NCBI RefSeq assembly: GCF_020217465.1
Contig: NZ_CP084115.1
Coordinates: 62,001-126,000, forward strand
Reading direction: 5' to 3'
From: Cobetia amphilecti
GTDB taxonomy: Bacteria; Pseudomonadota; Gammaproteobacteria; Pseudomonadales; Halomonadaceae
DNA length: 64,000 nt
Shown here: piece after piece, positions 46,009 to 55,901 of the stretch
How positions within the stretch are numbered: the stretch's first letter is position 1
Layout: the number at the start of each line of letters is the position of its first letter
Translations under genes and position numbers: made by a program
Notes under the pieces: generated by a model
Told to the model about the DNA's origin: nothing
Databases searched by the model: none
What the model saw: the letters and a program-made list of their open reading frames with translations, nothing else

Positions 46009-46536
46009 TCAGGGCGCGGGGTGATTGCGCGCCAGCGACTCGAGGGCCGCCTGGTCGAAGGCGCCGCTCAGGGTGAAGGTGCGCGTCTCATTGCGCTCGG
46101 CACTGGCGCTGCGGACCAGTGTCAGCTGCAGCTGATACGGCTGCAGCGTTCGGTCTGACAGGGTCAGTGCGACGCCACTGGCCTCGAGAGTGGTCTCGAG
46201 ACGCCACTGGCGGCTATCGACGGCGGGGCGGTCAGTGCTCCAGTTGAGCACCTGAGGCCCGTTCTTGAGCGCCAGCAGGGCGCGGGTCAGCGCCTCGTTC
46301 AGCGCGCCCGGGTTGGCCTGCAGCGTGGCATCCACCTCGGGCGGCGCGAGCAGCAATACCTGTTGCTCGAGCGGGGGTGTCCAGGGTTGCTCGGCGATCA
46401 GACGCGCCGCGCTCTGGCCGAGACCATAGATGGGGTCGCGTTCGGCACGCGGCACCTGGTCCAGGCTCATGCAGCCCGCCAGCGTGGAGAGTAGCAGGGT
46501 CGCGGCCAGCATGCGCAGGCGATGCATGGCCATCAT
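46009..46536 (-). CDS. Predicted lipoprotein of unknown function
   Basis: This is a 175-residue protein with a lipoprotein signal: MLAATLLLSTLAGCMSLDQ, where LAGC is the lipobox and position +2 is Met, predicting the outer membrane. The mature part of about 150 residues shows no motif I recognise. It overlaps the hydrolase gene by four bases, so the two are co-translated. Confidence 0.8.
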   Translation of the reverse strand: MMAMHRLRMLAATLLLSTLAGCMSLDQVPRAERDPIYGLGQSAARLIAEQPWTPPLEQQVLLLAPPEVDATLQANPGALNEALTRALLALKNGPQVLNWSTDRPAVDSRQWRLETTLEASGVALTLSDRTLQPYQLQLTLVRSASAERNETRTFTLSGAFDQAALESLARNHPAP

Positions 46537-47525
46537 GCCGTGCGCCCCTGCTGCGGCAGGTCTGACGGGCGCTGCGACAGGGCATCGAGAAAGGCGTCCA
46601 GCTCGGCAAACAGTTCCTTGCGAATCGGCTCGGCTTCATTGACCAGGTGGTGCTGGGCCTCGGGATGGCGGTAGATGCGCGCATTGGGGAACTTGCTCGC
46701 CAACACGCCGAGGTTCCATTGCCAATCGACGGTGGTGTCCTGCTCGCCCTGCAGGATCAGGGTCGGCAGTGAGCAGGGGGGCAGGGCGCGGAGACGGGGG
46801 ATCCACTCCCGCATCGCCGTCACCCACTTCACCGCGAGGCGATCGGCCTGCAGCGGATCATTGGTGCTGAGAAACTCGTAGAAGGCCACATCATTGGTAT
46901 TCGCGCGGTACTTGCGCGGAATGGAGTCGATGAAGGGGCGCGCCATGCTGTGCAGCCAGCGTGACTGCGACCAGCCCCATGGCCGTACCAGCGGTGCGAG
47001 CAGGGCGATTCCCTGCCAGCGCGATTCATCGCCGCGCATCAGGGCGTCGGTGGCCAGCACCGAGCCGCCGGTGCTCTGGCCGATGCCGAACCACGGGTGC
47101 GGCGCCAGGCTGTGGTCTTCCAGGTAATCCTGGAAGGCCTGCAGGCAGCCGACATAGTCGCCGAAGTCATCGATGGAGGCGGGCTCGCCGGATGACAGGC
47201 CATGGCCCGGCAGGTCCCACAAGGCGACCTGCCAGCCGTTGCGCAGCAGGTGCGCCAGCAGATGACGATAGAGGGCGAGGTGATCGAAGTAGCCGTGGAC
47301 CACGAAGACCGTGCCGCGCGGCTTGCGCGGTGTCCACAGCTGGGCCCACAGGCGAAAGCCCCCGGCCTCCAGGTGGCCGGCATGCACGGCGATGTCCTCG
47401 CTGCGCAGCGCATCGAGACCATAATGGCCCAGGTAACGCTCCAGTGGACTGGACGTCTGGCCCGGCAGCATGTCAGGCAGGCGGATAAAGGGGCCGTGGT
47501 CGAGCAGTTCACTGAAATCGGGCAT
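46533..47525 (-). CDS. Alpha/beta hydrolase (lysophospholipase-like)
   Basis: This is a 330-residue alpha/beta hydrolase. VFVVHGYFDHLALYRHLL is the oxyanion region, WFGIGQSTGGSVLATDAL holds the nucleophile (GQSTG), ILQGEQDTTVDW the acid, and PEAQHHLVNEAEPIR the histidine. The type resembles PldB and monoacylglycerol lipases. ATG 47525 is chosen because GGAG stands six bases before it; ATGs at 47531 and 47537 are alternatives. Substrate is unknown. Confidence 0.87.
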   Translation of the reverse strand: MPDFSELLDHGPFIRLPDMLPGQTSSPLERYLGHYGLDALRSEDIAVHAGHLEAGGFRLWAQLWTPRKPRGTVFVVHGYFDHLALYRHLLAHLLRNGWQVALWDLPGHGLSSGEPASIDDFGDYVGCLQAFQDYLEDHSLAPHPWFGIGQSTGGSVLATDALMRGDESRWQGIALLAPLVRPWGWSQSRWLHSMARPFIDSIPRKYRANTNDVAFYEFLSTNDPLQADRLAVKWVTAMREWIPRLRALPPCSLPTLILQGEQDTTVDWQWNLGVLASKFPNARIYRHPEAQHHLVNEAEPIRKELFAELDAFLDALSQRPSDLPQQGRTA

Positions 47526-47932
47526 GGTCATCTCCATAATGCTGCCATGCTAGCGGCTGGCGCGGCTGCGAGCTACACAAAGAACAGTGTTTCTTCACTG
47601 TTTTCCCCGCCTGTCGCCGAGCAACAACAGCGACGCGGAATCAACGCTGGGCGGGTAATCGGGCTCCATGAGCTTGTTCATTGGTCATAGCAGTCCTTTC
47701 GCCGGCCTCGCCATCGGGTATGGTGATGGGATTCGTCCCCGCCCGGCAGGTGACAGCGTCTTCCTGCCCGGCGTCTCGATGGCTCACGCTTGTCGGGCAG
47801 TCGCGCGTCAGCAGACGCGTCAAGCGCCGTGCCAGTGAGTGCCGTCTGGCGAAAATCCTTTTGAACACCACTGCTTGCAGTGTTGTCAGCCGTGAGGGTT
47901 TCCAGCGATTCGTTTTCAGGGAGAGCAAACGC

Positions 47933-50113
47933 ATGACCGACCGTATTCAACTTCAGCGCCTGGCCATCGACGCCAGCCTGCACCGCTTCATCGAGCAGGA
48001 AGCGCTGCCGGGCACAGGGATCGCGCCGGAGACCTTCTGGGCGGGTGTCGATTCACTGCTGCACGAACTGGCACCGCGCAACCGCGAACTGCTGGCGACC
48101 CGCGAGCAGCTGCAGGGCGAGATCGATGCCTGGCACCGCGAGCATCCGGGCAAGGTAGACCTCGAGGCCTACAAGGCGTTTCTGCACGAGATCGGCTATC
48201 TGCTGCCGGAGCCGAATACGGTCGAAGCCAGCACCGCCTTCGTGGATAGCGAGATCTGTCAGCAGGCCGGCCCGCAGCTGGTGGTGCCGGTGATGAATGC
48301 CCGCTACGCCCTGAATGCCGCCAATGCGCGCTGGGGCTCCCTCTATGATGCGCTCTACGGCACCGACGCGATCAGCGAAGAAGATGGCGCCGAGCGTGGC
48401 AAGGACTACAACCCGGCGCGCGGCGCCAAGGTCGTCGCCTATGCGCGCCAGGTGCTGGATACCATCGCGCCGCTGGCCGGCGGCAGTCACCACGACAGCG
48501 AAGGCTACACGATTCGTGATGGTCATCTGCTGGTGCGTGCCGGAGGACGTGACCTCAGCCTCAAGTCGCCGGAACGCTTCCTCGGCTATCGCGGCGATGA
48601 AAGCGCGCCGAGCGCGATCATCTTCGCCCACAACGGTCTGCACGCCGAGCTCGTGATCGATGCCGAGCACCCCATCGGCAAGACCGACCCCGCCAATGTC
48701 AGTGACCTGATCATGGAGGCCGCGCTCTCCACCATCATGGACTGCGAGGACTCGGTGGCCGCCGTCGATGCCGAAGACAAGGTGACGGTCTATCGCAACT
48801 GGCTGGGCCTGATGAAGGGCGACCTGACCGAGACGCTGGAGAAGAATGGCCGCAGCATGACGCGCAAGCTGAATGCGGACCGCGAATACACCGGCGCCGA
48901 TGGCACCACGCGCGTGCTGCATGGTCGTTCGCTGATGCTGATTCGCAACGTCGGTCATCTGATGACCAACCCGGCCATCCTGCTCGAGGACGGCAGCGAA
49001 GCGCCGGAAGGCATCATGGATGCCATCTTCACCAGCCTGATCGCGCTGCACGACCTCAAGGGCGACAAGCAGGACCGCGGTGGCATCTGCAACTCGCGCA
49101 CCGGCTCCGTCTACATCGTCAAGCCCAAGATGCATGGCCCCGAGGAAGTCGCCTTCGCCGATGAGCTGTTCGCGCGGGTCGAGCAGCTGCTCGGCCTGCC
49201 GGACTCCACGCTCAAGATGGGCATCATGGACGAGGAGCGCCGCACCACCGTCAACCTCAAGGCCTGCATCGCGGCTGCCAGTTCCCGCGTGGCCTTCATC
49301 AACACCGGCTTCCTGGACCGCACCGGTGACGAGATGCACACCTCGATGGAAGCCGGCCCGATGCTGCGCAAGGGCGACATGAAGGGCGCCGCCTGGATTC
49401 AGGCCTACGAGAAATGGAACGTGGATGTCGGCCTGGAATGTGGCCTGCGCGGTCGTGCCCAGATCGGCAAGGGCATGTGGGCCATGCCCGACCTGATGGC
49501 CGCGATGCTCGAGCAGAAGATCGGCCATCCGCGCGCCGGTGCCAACACCGCCTGGGTGCCGTCACCGACCGCCGCCGTGCTGCATGCGCTGCACTATCAC
49601 CAGGTCTCGGTGAAGGACGTGCAGCATGATCTGCTCAGTCGTCCGCGTGCCAGCCTCGATGACCTGCTGACCATCCCGCTGGAGCTCGACCCCCAGTGGA
49701 GTGCCGAGGAGATCCAGGCCGAGCTGGACAACAATGCCCAGGGGATTCTCGGCTATGTGGTGCGCTGGATCGATCACGGTACCGGCTGCTCCAAGGTGCC
49801 GGACATCCATGATGTCGGCCTGATGGAAGACCGCGCCACGCTGCGCATCTCCAGCCAGCACATCGCCAACTGGCTGCATCACGGCATCGTCGACAGCGCC
49901 CAGGTGCAGGACACGCTGGAGCGCATGGCTGGCGTGGTGGACCGCCAGAATGCCGCGGACCCCAGCTATCAGGCGATGACGGATGACCTCGAGGGCTCCA
50001 TCGCCTTCCAGGCCGCCTGCGAGCTGGTCTTCCAGGGTCGTGTGCAGCCGAGTGGCTACACCGAGCCGGTCCTGCATCGCCGTCGTCTCGAGAAAAAGCA
50101 GCAGGCGCGCTGA
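47933..50113 (+). CDS. glcB: Malate synthase G
   Basis: This 726-residue enzyme condenses glyoxylate with acetyl-CoA to malate in the glyoxylate bypass. The length matches isoform G. Signature stretches are [61 protein letters not shown] and [24 protein letters not shown] 47933 is chosen because GGGAGAG precedes it and the family begins [13 protein letters not shown]. The 395-base gap before it shows only a GC hairpin near 47740-47780. No glc or ace gene is adjacent. Confidence 0.96.
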   Translation: MTDRIQLQRLAIDASLHRFIEQEALPGTGIAPETFWAGVDSLLHELAPRNRELLATREQLQGEIDAWHREHPGKVDLEAYKAFLHEIGYLLPEPNTVEASTAFVDSEICQQAGPQLVVPVMNARYALNAANARWGSLYDALYGTDAISEEDGAERGKDYNPARGAKVVAYARQVLDTIAPLAGGSHHDSEGYTIRDGHLLVRAGGRDLSLKSPERFLGYRGDESAPSAIIFAHNGLHAELVIDAEHPIGKTDPANVSDLIMEAALSTIMDCEDSVAAVDAEDKVTVYRNWLGLMKGDLTETLEKNGRSMTRKLNADREYTGADGTTRVLHGRSLMLIRNVGHLMTNPAILLEDGSEAPEGIMDAIFTSLIALHDLKGDKQDRGGICNSRTGSVYIVKPKMHGPEEVAFADELFARVEQLLGLPDSTLKMGIMDEERRTTVNLKACIAAASSRVAFINTGFLDRTGDEMHTSMEAGPMLRKGDMKGAAWIQAYEKWNVDVGLECGLRGRAQIGKGMWAMPDLMAAMLEQKIGHPRAGANTAWVPSPTAAVLHALHYHQVSVKDVQHDLLSRPRASLDDLLTIPLELDPQWSAEEIQAELDNNAQGILGYVVRWIDHGTGCSKVPDIHDVGLMEDRATLRISSQHIANWLHHGIVDSAQVQDTLERMAGVVDRQNAADPSYQAMTDDLEGSIAFQAACELVFQGRVQPSGYTEPVLHRRRLEKKQQAR

Positions 50114-50146
50114 TCGCAGGGCGGTTGGCTTGAGGAAACACTGAAC

Positions 50147-50179
50147 ACGACAACGGCGACCCTGGGTCGCCGTTGTCGT
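50147..50179 (+). terminator. Hairpin after glcB
   Basis: ACGACAACGGCGACCC pairs with GGGTCGCCGTTGTCGT, a stem of about 14 bp with a tight loop. The T-run is weak. Confidence 0.6.
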
Positions 50180-50310
50180 CTGTCGCCGAGCAGGAATTGC
50201 CCGGCCACTATTTTGCCAGGCGCATGTTTCCCGAGACCGCATTTGCCGCTAGCCTTGCCCCAGAAACCGCGTAACCGCGCGATCGGACCCAGTGTGTCGA
50301 GGAGAATGTC

Positions 50311-50727
50311 ATGCCCGTGATGAGCGCCGCCGCCATCGAGGATTTCCTCGATGAAGTCTTCCCCCAGCGTCTGGGTACCATCGAGGCCGTCGGCGATCGC
50401 TGGGCGACCATGGGGTTGGCCATCGAGGACGAGCATCTGCGTCCCGGCAGCTGCGTGTCCGGGCCGACGATGATGGCGCTGGCGGATGTCTGCCTGTATG
50501 TCGCGATTCTCGGCGAGATCGGCCCGGAGCCGATGGCCGTCACCAGTGACCTCAGCATCCACTTCCTGCGTCGCGCGCGCGGCGACCGCGACCTGATGGC
50601 CACCGCGCGTATCCGCAAGCTGGGCCGGCGACTGGCCGTCGGCGAGATCGAGCTTTTCAGCCACGGAGACACCGACCCGGTCGCCATCGTGACCGCGACC
50701 TATACCTTGCCGGACAGCGATGACTGA
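50311..50727 (+). CDS. PaaI-type hotdog-fold thioesterase
   Basis: This 138-residue single hotdog domain has GSCVSGPTMMALADVCLYVAILGEIG as the active-site helix and VTSDLSIHFLRRARGDRDLMATARI as the strands. Such proteins hydrolyse acyl-CoA thioesters, often of aromatic or dicarboxylic acids; the substrate here is unknown. An internal ATG at 50320 is an alternative start. Confidence 0.85.
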   Translation: MPVMSAAAIEDFLDEVFPQRLGTIEAVGDRWATMGLAIEDEHLRPGSCVSGPTMMALADVCLYVAILGEIGPEPMAVTSDLSIHFLRRARGDRDLMATARIRKLGRRLAVGEIELFSHGDTDPVAIVTATYTLPDSDD

Positions 50728-50765
50728 CCCCGGGGCGGTCGTGGGCCACGCCTTGGGCCAGTCCG

Positions 50766-51191
50766 CTACAGCTTGTTGATATCCTTCTCTTCGCTGCCGC
50801 GCTGACGCCAGCCGGTGACGGCCAGGCTCAGCCAGCCGGCGATCAGCAGCAGGCCGCCGATGGGCGTGATGATGCCCAGCTGGGTGCGCGCCGTGGTCGC
50901 CAGGGCATACAGCGACCCCGAGAACATCAGGATGCCGGCGGCCCACAGCCCCAGCGTCAGCATCTGGCCGCGCAGCGGCTGCACCGAGCGCCAGGCGAGT
51001 ACCCCGACCGCCGCCAGCACGTGCCACATCTGATAGCGTACGCCGGTCTCGAACACGCGCAGCATGTCCGCGCTCAGGGTGCCACGCAGGCCATGACTGG
51101 CGAAGGCGCCCAGCGCGACGGTGGACATGCCGGCCAGTCCCATGGCCAGCCACCAGTGGCGGGAGTGGGAGTCGTTGTGACGCATAGACAA
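50766..51191 (-). CDS. DUF423 small membrane protein
   Basis: This 141-residue protein has four membrane segments. LGAFASHGLRGTLSADMLRVFETGVRYQMWHVLAA is the DUF423 (YgdD) signature, and ILMFSGSLYALATT follows. No function is known. It is divergent from thiS. The order of DUF423, thiS, thiG and trmB is also common in pseudomonads. Confidence 0.9.
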   Translation of the reverse strand: MSMRHNDSHSRHWWLAMGLAGMSTVALGAFASHGLRGTLSADMLRVFETGVRYQMWHVLAAVGVLAWRSVQPLRGQMLTLGLWAAGILMFSGSLYALATTARTQLGIITPIGGLLLIAGWLSLAVTGWRQRGSEEKDINKL

Positions 51192-51284
51192 TAATTCCTT
51201 GAGGGCAGGTGGCGCGGCACGATGTGCCTACGCCTGTCCACGTAAAGCCGCTACAATAGCGGCCTCTTTTCGCGGGAGGACAGC

Positions 51285-51485
51285 ATGCAGATACAGCTCA
51301 ACGGTGAAGACCACGTGGTGACGGACGACACGACGATTGCCGCCCTGGTCGAGAGTCTCGGTCTCCAGGGCCGCCGACTGGCAGTGGAACGCAATGAAGA
51401 CATCGTGCCACGTAGCGCGCACGCCGACACCCGTCTGCATGCCGGTGACCGCATCGAGATCGTCCATGCCATCGGTGGTGGCTGA
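51285..51485 (+). CDS. thiS: Sulfur carrier protein ThiS
   Basis: This 66-residue ubiquitin-fold protein ends in ...AIGGG, the Gly-Gly tail that is adenylated and thiocarboxylated to donate sulfur for the thiazole ring of thiamine. It begins MQIQLNGEDHVV, as usual, with GGGAGGA before the ATG. It lies 79 bases before thiG. Confidence 0.95.
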   Translation: MQIQLNGEDHVVTDDTTIAALVESLGLQGRRLAVERNEDIVPRSAHADTRLHAGDRIEIVHAIGGG

Positions 51486-51564
51486 TCCGTCCTGTTTCCA
51501 GGATTGACACTTTTCACTACTCGCTCGCGCTCAGCGCTTTCACGTCCAGCTCGATGAGGTCATC

Positions 51565-52398
51565 ATGACAGACAGTTCTGCCCCGACATTGAACAACCCC
51601 GTCACCCAGGTCGCCGGCGACAGCCCGTTGATCGTCGCCGGCCGCGAGTTCTCTTCGCGCCTGCTGGTCGGTACCGGCAAGTACAAGGACATGGACGAGA
51701 CACGCTCCGCCATCGAGACGTCCGGCGCGGAAGTGGTCACCTTTGCGGTCCGCCGTACCAATCTGGGTCAGAACGCTGACGAGCCGAACCTGCTCGACGT
51801 GCTGTCACCGGATCGCTATACCTTCCTGCCCAACACCGCCGGCTGCTACAACGCGCGTGACGCGGTGCGTACCTGCAAGCTGGCCCGTGAACTGCTGGAT
51901 GGCCACAACCTGGTCAAGCTGGAAGTGCTGGGCGATCAGGACACGCTGTATCCCAATATCGTCGAGACGCTCAAGGCCGCTGAAGAGCTGGTCGCCGATG
52001 GCTTCGACGTGATGGTGTATACCTCCGACGACCCCATCGTCGCGCGCCAGCTCGAGGAGATCGGCTGCTGCGCCATCATGCCGCTGGGCTCGCTGATCGG
52101 CTCCGGCCTCGGCATTCTCAACCCGCACACCCTATCGCTGATCATCGAGCGCGCCAATGTGCCGGTGCTGGTCGATGCCGGTCTGGGTACGGCGTCAGAA
52201 GCCGCCTTCGCCATGGAGCTGGGCTGTGATGGCGTACTGATGAACAGCGCCATCGCCCACGCGCGCCAGCCGCTGTTGATGGCAGATGCCATGCGTCAGG
52301 CCGTGATTTCCGGCCGTGGCGCCTTCCTGGCCGGCCGCATGCCGACTCGCCTGACGGCACGTGCTTCTTCACCGGGCGCTGGCCTGATCACCGGCTGA
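51565..52398 (+). CDS. thiG: Thiazole synthase
   Basis: This 277-residue TIM-barrel enzyme builds the thiazole phosphate moiety of thiamine from deoxyxylulose phosphate, dehydroglycine and ThiS-thiocarboxylate. Signatures are [34 protein letters not shown] (Schiff-base lysine), [17 protein letters not shown] and [22 protein letters not shown]. The first 18 residues are an extra N-terminal stretch compared with E. coli ThiG. Confidence 0.96.
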   Translation: MTDSSAPTLNNPVTQVAGDSPLIVAGREFSSRLLVGTGKYKDMDETRSAIETSGAEVVTFAVRRTNLGQNADEPNLLDVLSPDRYTFLPNTAGCYNARDAVRTCKLARELLDGHNLVKLEVLGDQDTLYPNIVETLKAAEELVADGFDVMVYTSDDPIVARQLEEIGCCAIMPLGSLIGSGLGILNPHTLSLIIERANVPVLVDAGLGTASEAAFAMELGCDGVLMNSAIAHARQPLLMADAMRQAVISGRGAFLAGRMPTRLTARASSPGAGLITG

Positions 52399-52458
52399 GC
52401 CCTGAAACATTCGAATCCGATGCACGCGCATCGTTCATGCAAAGACCAAGACGACCCC

Positions 52459-53298
52459 ATGACTGACGAGACTTCCAAGCCGCAGGACGACACGTCCACT
52501 TCTGCTCCCGCTGACGATGCGCAGCAAGAAAGTGTGCAGAACGAGCGCGCGCAGCCCGAGAGCGTGCAGACCGAAAGCGCGCCAGCGACCCCTTCCGTTG
52601 CCGATGAAGCCGTCGCCCGCAAGCGTGGCATCAAGAGCTACGTGATTCGTGGTGGCCGCATGACCCAGGCCCAGACTCGCGGGCTGGAAGAGGTCTTCCC
52701 GCGCCTTGGCCTGCGTCACGAGCAGGGCGAGCTGGATCTCGACGCGCTGTTCGGGCGTCGGGCACCGCTGGTGATCGAAGTCGGCTTCGGCATGGGCAAG
52801 TCACTGTGTGAACAGGCCCAGGCCAACCCGGACACCGACTTCATCGGCATCGAAGTGCACGCGCCGGGCGTCGGCAAGCTGCTGGATGATGTCGACAAGC
52901 TGGGTCTGACCAACCTGCGTGTCTATCGTCACGACGCGCTGGAAGTGCTGGCGGATTGCGTGCCGGCCGGTTGCGCCGACACCTTCCAGCTGTTCTTCCC
53001 GGACCCGTGGCCGAAGAAGAAGCACCACAAGCGTCGTATCGTTCAGCCGGCCTTCGTCGAGCTGGTGCGTCGTGTGCTCAAGCCGGGCGGCCACTTCCAC
53101 ATGGCCACCGACTGGGCCAACTACGCCGAAGCGATGGCGGAAGAGATGGCCGAAGCGCCGGGCTTTGCCAACACCGCTCCGGCGGAAACCGCGCCCTACG
53201 TGCCGCGTCCGGACTTCCGTCCGCTGACCAAGTTCGAACAGCGCGGCGAGCGTCTCGGCCACGGCGTGTGGGACCTGATCTTCGTCAAGCAGGACTGA
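52459..53298 (+). CDS. trmB: tRNA (guanine-N7-)-methyltransferase
   Basis: This 279-residue SAM-dependent enzyme makes m7G46 in tRNA. The glycine-rich loop is LVIEVGFGMGKSLCEQA, and QLFFPDPWPKKKHHKRRIVQ is the family hallmark. The first 50 residues are Gln/Ser/Glu-rich and likely disordered, longer than in E. coli. ATG 52459 follows thiG closely, consistent with one operon. Confidence 0.95.
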   Translation: MTDETSKPQDDTSTSAPADDAQQESVQNERAQPESVQTESAPATPSVADEAVARKRGIKSYVIRGGRMTQAQTRGLEEVFPRLGLRHEQGELDLDALFGRRAPLVIEVGFGMGKSLCEQAQANPDTDFIGIEVHAPGVGKLLDDVDKLGLTNLRVYRHDALEVLADCVPAGCADTFQLFFPDPWPKKKHHKRRIVQPAFVELVRRVLKPGGHFHMATDWANYAEAMAEEMAEAPGFANTAPAETAPYVPRPDFRPLTKFEQRGERLGHGVWDLIFVKQD

Positions 53299-53487
53299 TC
53301 AGCGCCTCGTGCGCAGTGGCGGTGTCTTCATGACGCTGCATCGCGGCCGCCTTCGGGTGGCCGCTTGCGTGTGAGGCCCATCGCCATGGCGCGGTTCTGC
53401 GTGCCAAGGCCATCTGCCTGCGTGGCGGTCTGTGCCGCTTGCCGTGTTTGCTGTCCCTTTCTTTCCTCGTCCCGAGAGTTGCTGACC

Positions 53488-54405
53488 ATGACGACGCCTA
53501 CCGCCGACTCGGCTGATCGCCCGACCATGACCCCGCTGACGGCCCTGACCTGTCCGCTGGATGCCCAGCCGCTGGTACGTGATGGCCAGAGCTGGTGCTG
53601 TGCCGACGGGCATCGCTTCGATATCGCACGCCAGGGGCATGTCAATCTGCTGCCGGTGCAGCGCAAGCGCAGCCTGGACCCCGGCGACAGCAAGGCGATG
53701 GTGAGCGCTCGTCAGCGCCTGTTCGCCCTCGGCGGCTATCAGCCTCTTGCATCAGCCCTGGCCAGTCGTGTGCTGGCATTGGCAGCGGCCCAGACGACTC
53801 AGGCGCCGCTGGCCGTGCTGGATGCCGGCTGCGGCGAAGGTTTCTATCTGCGTCAGCTGGCGTGCGCTGCCGGTGAGCAGAATCTCTCGCTGACGGCGGC
53901 GGGGCTGGATATCTCTAAGCACGCGGTGCTGGCCGCGGCGAAGCAGTCACGTGATGCCGCCTGGCTGGTGGGCACCAACGCCGCCCTGCCGCTGGAAGAT
54001 GCATGTGTGGATGTCGTCATCTGCGCCTTCGGCTTCCCTGTCTGGCAGGAGTTCGCACGTGTCCTCAAGCCCGGTGGCCACGTCGTGCTGCTGGAAGCGG
54101 GGGCCGAGCATCTGCTGGCGTTGCGCAAGATTCTCTACCGCGAGCTGAAGCCCGCGCGCGGTGAAGGCGGGCTGAGCGCTGCCGAGTCCGCTGGCTTTGC
54201 CATCAGCGGCGAGGTCGAGCATCTGCATGCGGGGCTGTCATTGACCAGCAATGAGCAGATTCGGGACCTGCTGACCATGACCCCGCACCTGTATCGCGCC
54301 GAGCGTGATGGCCTTGCGCGTGCGGAAGCCATGACGGCGTTGGAGGTCGAATTGCATGCGGAACTGAGGGTGTTCTCGCTCGAGGGTGCACAAGATAAAT
54401 CTTAA
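53488..54405 (+). CDS. rlmA: 23S rRNA (guanine-N1)-methyltransferase, RlmA type
   Basis: This is a 305-residue protein. The N-terminal zinc motif is CPLDAQPL..WCCADGHRFD (C-x-C-H), followed by ARQGHVNLLPVQRKRSLDPGDSKAMVSAR, the RlmA signature, and a SAM-binding fold with VLDAGCGEGFYLRQLA. RlmA methylates G745 of 23S rRNA in E. coli. ATG 53488 fits the family start. A Fur-box-controlled small RNA candidate lies right after it. Confidence 0.9.
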   Translation: MTTPTADSADRPTMTPLTALTCPLDAQPLVRDGQSWCCADGHRFDIARQGHVNLLPVQRKRSLDPGDSKAMVSARQRLFALGGYQPLASALASRVLALAAAQTTQAPLAVLDAGCGEGFYLRQLACAAGEQNLSLTAAGLDISKHAVLAAAKQSRDAAWLVGTNAALPLEDACVDVVICAFGFPVWQEFARVLKPGGHVVLLEAGAEHLLALRKILYRELKPARGEGGLSAAESAGFAISGEVEHLHAGLSLTSNEQIRDLLTMTPHLYRAERDGLARAEAMTALEVELHAELRVFSLEGAQDKS

Positions 54406-54427
54406 ATAGAAATTCTTCGCATTTGCC

Positions 54428-54456
54428 TTGCAAAATCAAATGAGAATGATTATCTT
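54428..54456 (+). promoter_or_regulatory. Sigma-70 promoter overlapped by a Fur box
   Basis: TTGCAA, 17 bases, TATCTT. The Fur box TGAGAAT-G-ATTATCT (54441-54455) matches the 7-1-7 consensus TGATAATNATTATCA with two mismatches and covers the spacer and -10, so iron-loaded Fur would block transcription. It lies in the otherwise gene-free gap after rlmA. Confidence 0.8.
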
Positions 54457-54462
54457 GTATGT

Positions 54463-54590
54463 GCGGTGTCCGGGCAGACATCGCAGGGCGCAAGCCCAGC
54501 CGTAGCGGCGGAGTCAGGCCCCCGCTACGGTGTTTCTCCTCATCAAGCTAGTCACGGTCTTGGGCATCCTCATCTGGGGATGCCCTTTTT
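54463..54590 (+). ncRNA. Iron-regulated small RNA candidate, PrrF-like
   Basis: Downstream of the Fur-controlled promoter is about 128 bases with no reading frame. A perfect 9-bp hairpin (CCGTAGCGG / CCGCTACGG, 54500-54530) comes first, then an open stretch containing CTCCTCATCAAGCTAGTCACGG, and a terminator (GGGCATCC / GGATGCCC, then TTTTT, 54562-54590). The open stretch resembles, from memory, the conserved pairing region of Pseudomonas PrrF RNAs, which repress iron-using proteins when iron is low. Promoter, operator, structure and terminator agree; the PrrF relationship still needs alignment. Confidence 0.72.
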
Positions 54591-54704
54591 CTTGTGCGCT
54601 TTGCGCATTTTGTTGTGCGCTGCGCACACTGCGCGCTCTCACGTCGCGTTCGGATGTGCGGTCGTCAGCTCGACAGCTCGACAGGAGCTCAGGTCGACAG
54701 GAGC

Positions 54705-55634
54705 TCAGTTCGCCAGCCACAGGGGCAGGGTCAGCATCGCCAGCAGCGTCTGGGCGGTGATCAACGCCGCCATCAGCTCGGCATTGCCGCCCAGCTGGCG
54801 GGCCAGAATATAGGCGGAGGTCGCGGTGGGCAGCGCCGCGAACAGAATCGCCACATCGCGCGCCACTCCTTCAAGGCCGAACCACCGGCAGAGCACGACC
54901 ACCAATGCCGGCATCGCCAGCAGCTTCAGCAGGCTCGCCAGCCACGCCACGCTGCCACTGCTCACCAGCACACGCGGGCGCAGCGCCACGCCCACCGCGA
55001 CCAGGCCGAGCGGCAAGGCGGCGCGTCCCAGCAGGCTGATGGCGTCGCCACTCCAGCCCGGCAAGCCGATGCCGCTCAGGTTGAGCGCCGTGCCGGCCAG
55101 ACACGCCAGCACCAGCGGATTGCGGGTCAGTGCCTTGAGCGAGCGCAGCAGGCCGCCTTCGCCCAGGGTGCCTGCCCCGATGAAGGCCATCACGCACAGC
55201 AGGTTGGCGGCAGGCACCATCAGCGCCAGCGCCACGGCCGCGACGGTCGCCCCGGCACTGCCATGCAGCGCTGCTGCCCCGGCCACGCCGACATAGCTGT
55301 TGAAGCGGATGCTGCCCTGGAAGAGCGAGGTAAAGGAGGCGGCGTCGCCCATATGACGGCTCAGCCAGTCCGGCGCGTGACGCCAGCTCAGCCATAGCGC
55401 GGCGGCGAACAGCAGCATCGCGCCCAGCATCACGCTGGCCAGTGCCACGACTGGCACGCTGGCCATGTCGGCACGTGCCAGCGTGGACACCAGCATGGCG
55501 GGGAACAGCACGTAATAGATCAGGCGTTCCAGTTCGCTCCAGAAGCCTTCGCCGGGGAAGCGCTTCCACCCGAGTAGCGCCCCCGCGAGGATCAACAGGA
55601 AGAGGGGGCCGAGCGCCTGCTGTACACTTGCCAT
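54705..55634 (-). CDS. AEC-family transporter
   Basis: This 309-residue membrane protein has ten hydrophobic segments. LFLLILAGALLGWKR, FPAMLVSTLARAD, FNSYVGVAGAAALHG and AALPTATSAYILARQLGG fit the auxin-efflux-carrier family, which exports small organic anions such as malate or malonate. The substrate is unknown. Short iterated sequences (GCTCGACAG, GCGCTTTGCGC) lie between it and the small RNA gene. Confidence 0.87.
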   Translation of the reverse strand: MASVQQALGPLFLLILAGALLGWKRFPGEGFWSELERLIYYVLFPAMLVSTLARADMASVPVVALASVMLGAMLLFAAALWLSWRHAPDWLSRHMGDAASFTSLFQGSIRFNSYVGVAGAAALHGSAGATVAAVALALMVPAANLLCVMAFIGAGTLGEGGLLRSLKALTRNPLVLACLAGTALNLSGIGLPGWSGDAISLLGRAALPLGLVAVGVALRPRVLVSSGSVAWLASLLKLLAMPALVVVLCRWFGLEGVARDVAILFAALPTATSAYILARQLGGNAELMAALITAQTLLAMLTLPLWLAN

Positions 55635-55901
55635 GCTGACTCCTTGTCGGGGCTGAGTGCGAATGCCTTGAGAGCGATGTGGCGTGCGCGTGACATGATG
55701 TCTCGCCTGCTGCCGCGGTGAGGCGGGCTGGTAAGCTTGTCATGACTCGCTCAGCGCTGCACTTGGACTCAGGTCTTGTTCGCCGGTCACGCGCTGGCGT
55801 CATGTCGTGGCTGAGCGCAGACCATTCCCATCACGTCACTTTCTTTCCCATTCGGGGCGCCTTGCCTGTCGATGCGCTGCCGGACCGTTGCCGGAACTGC
55901 C

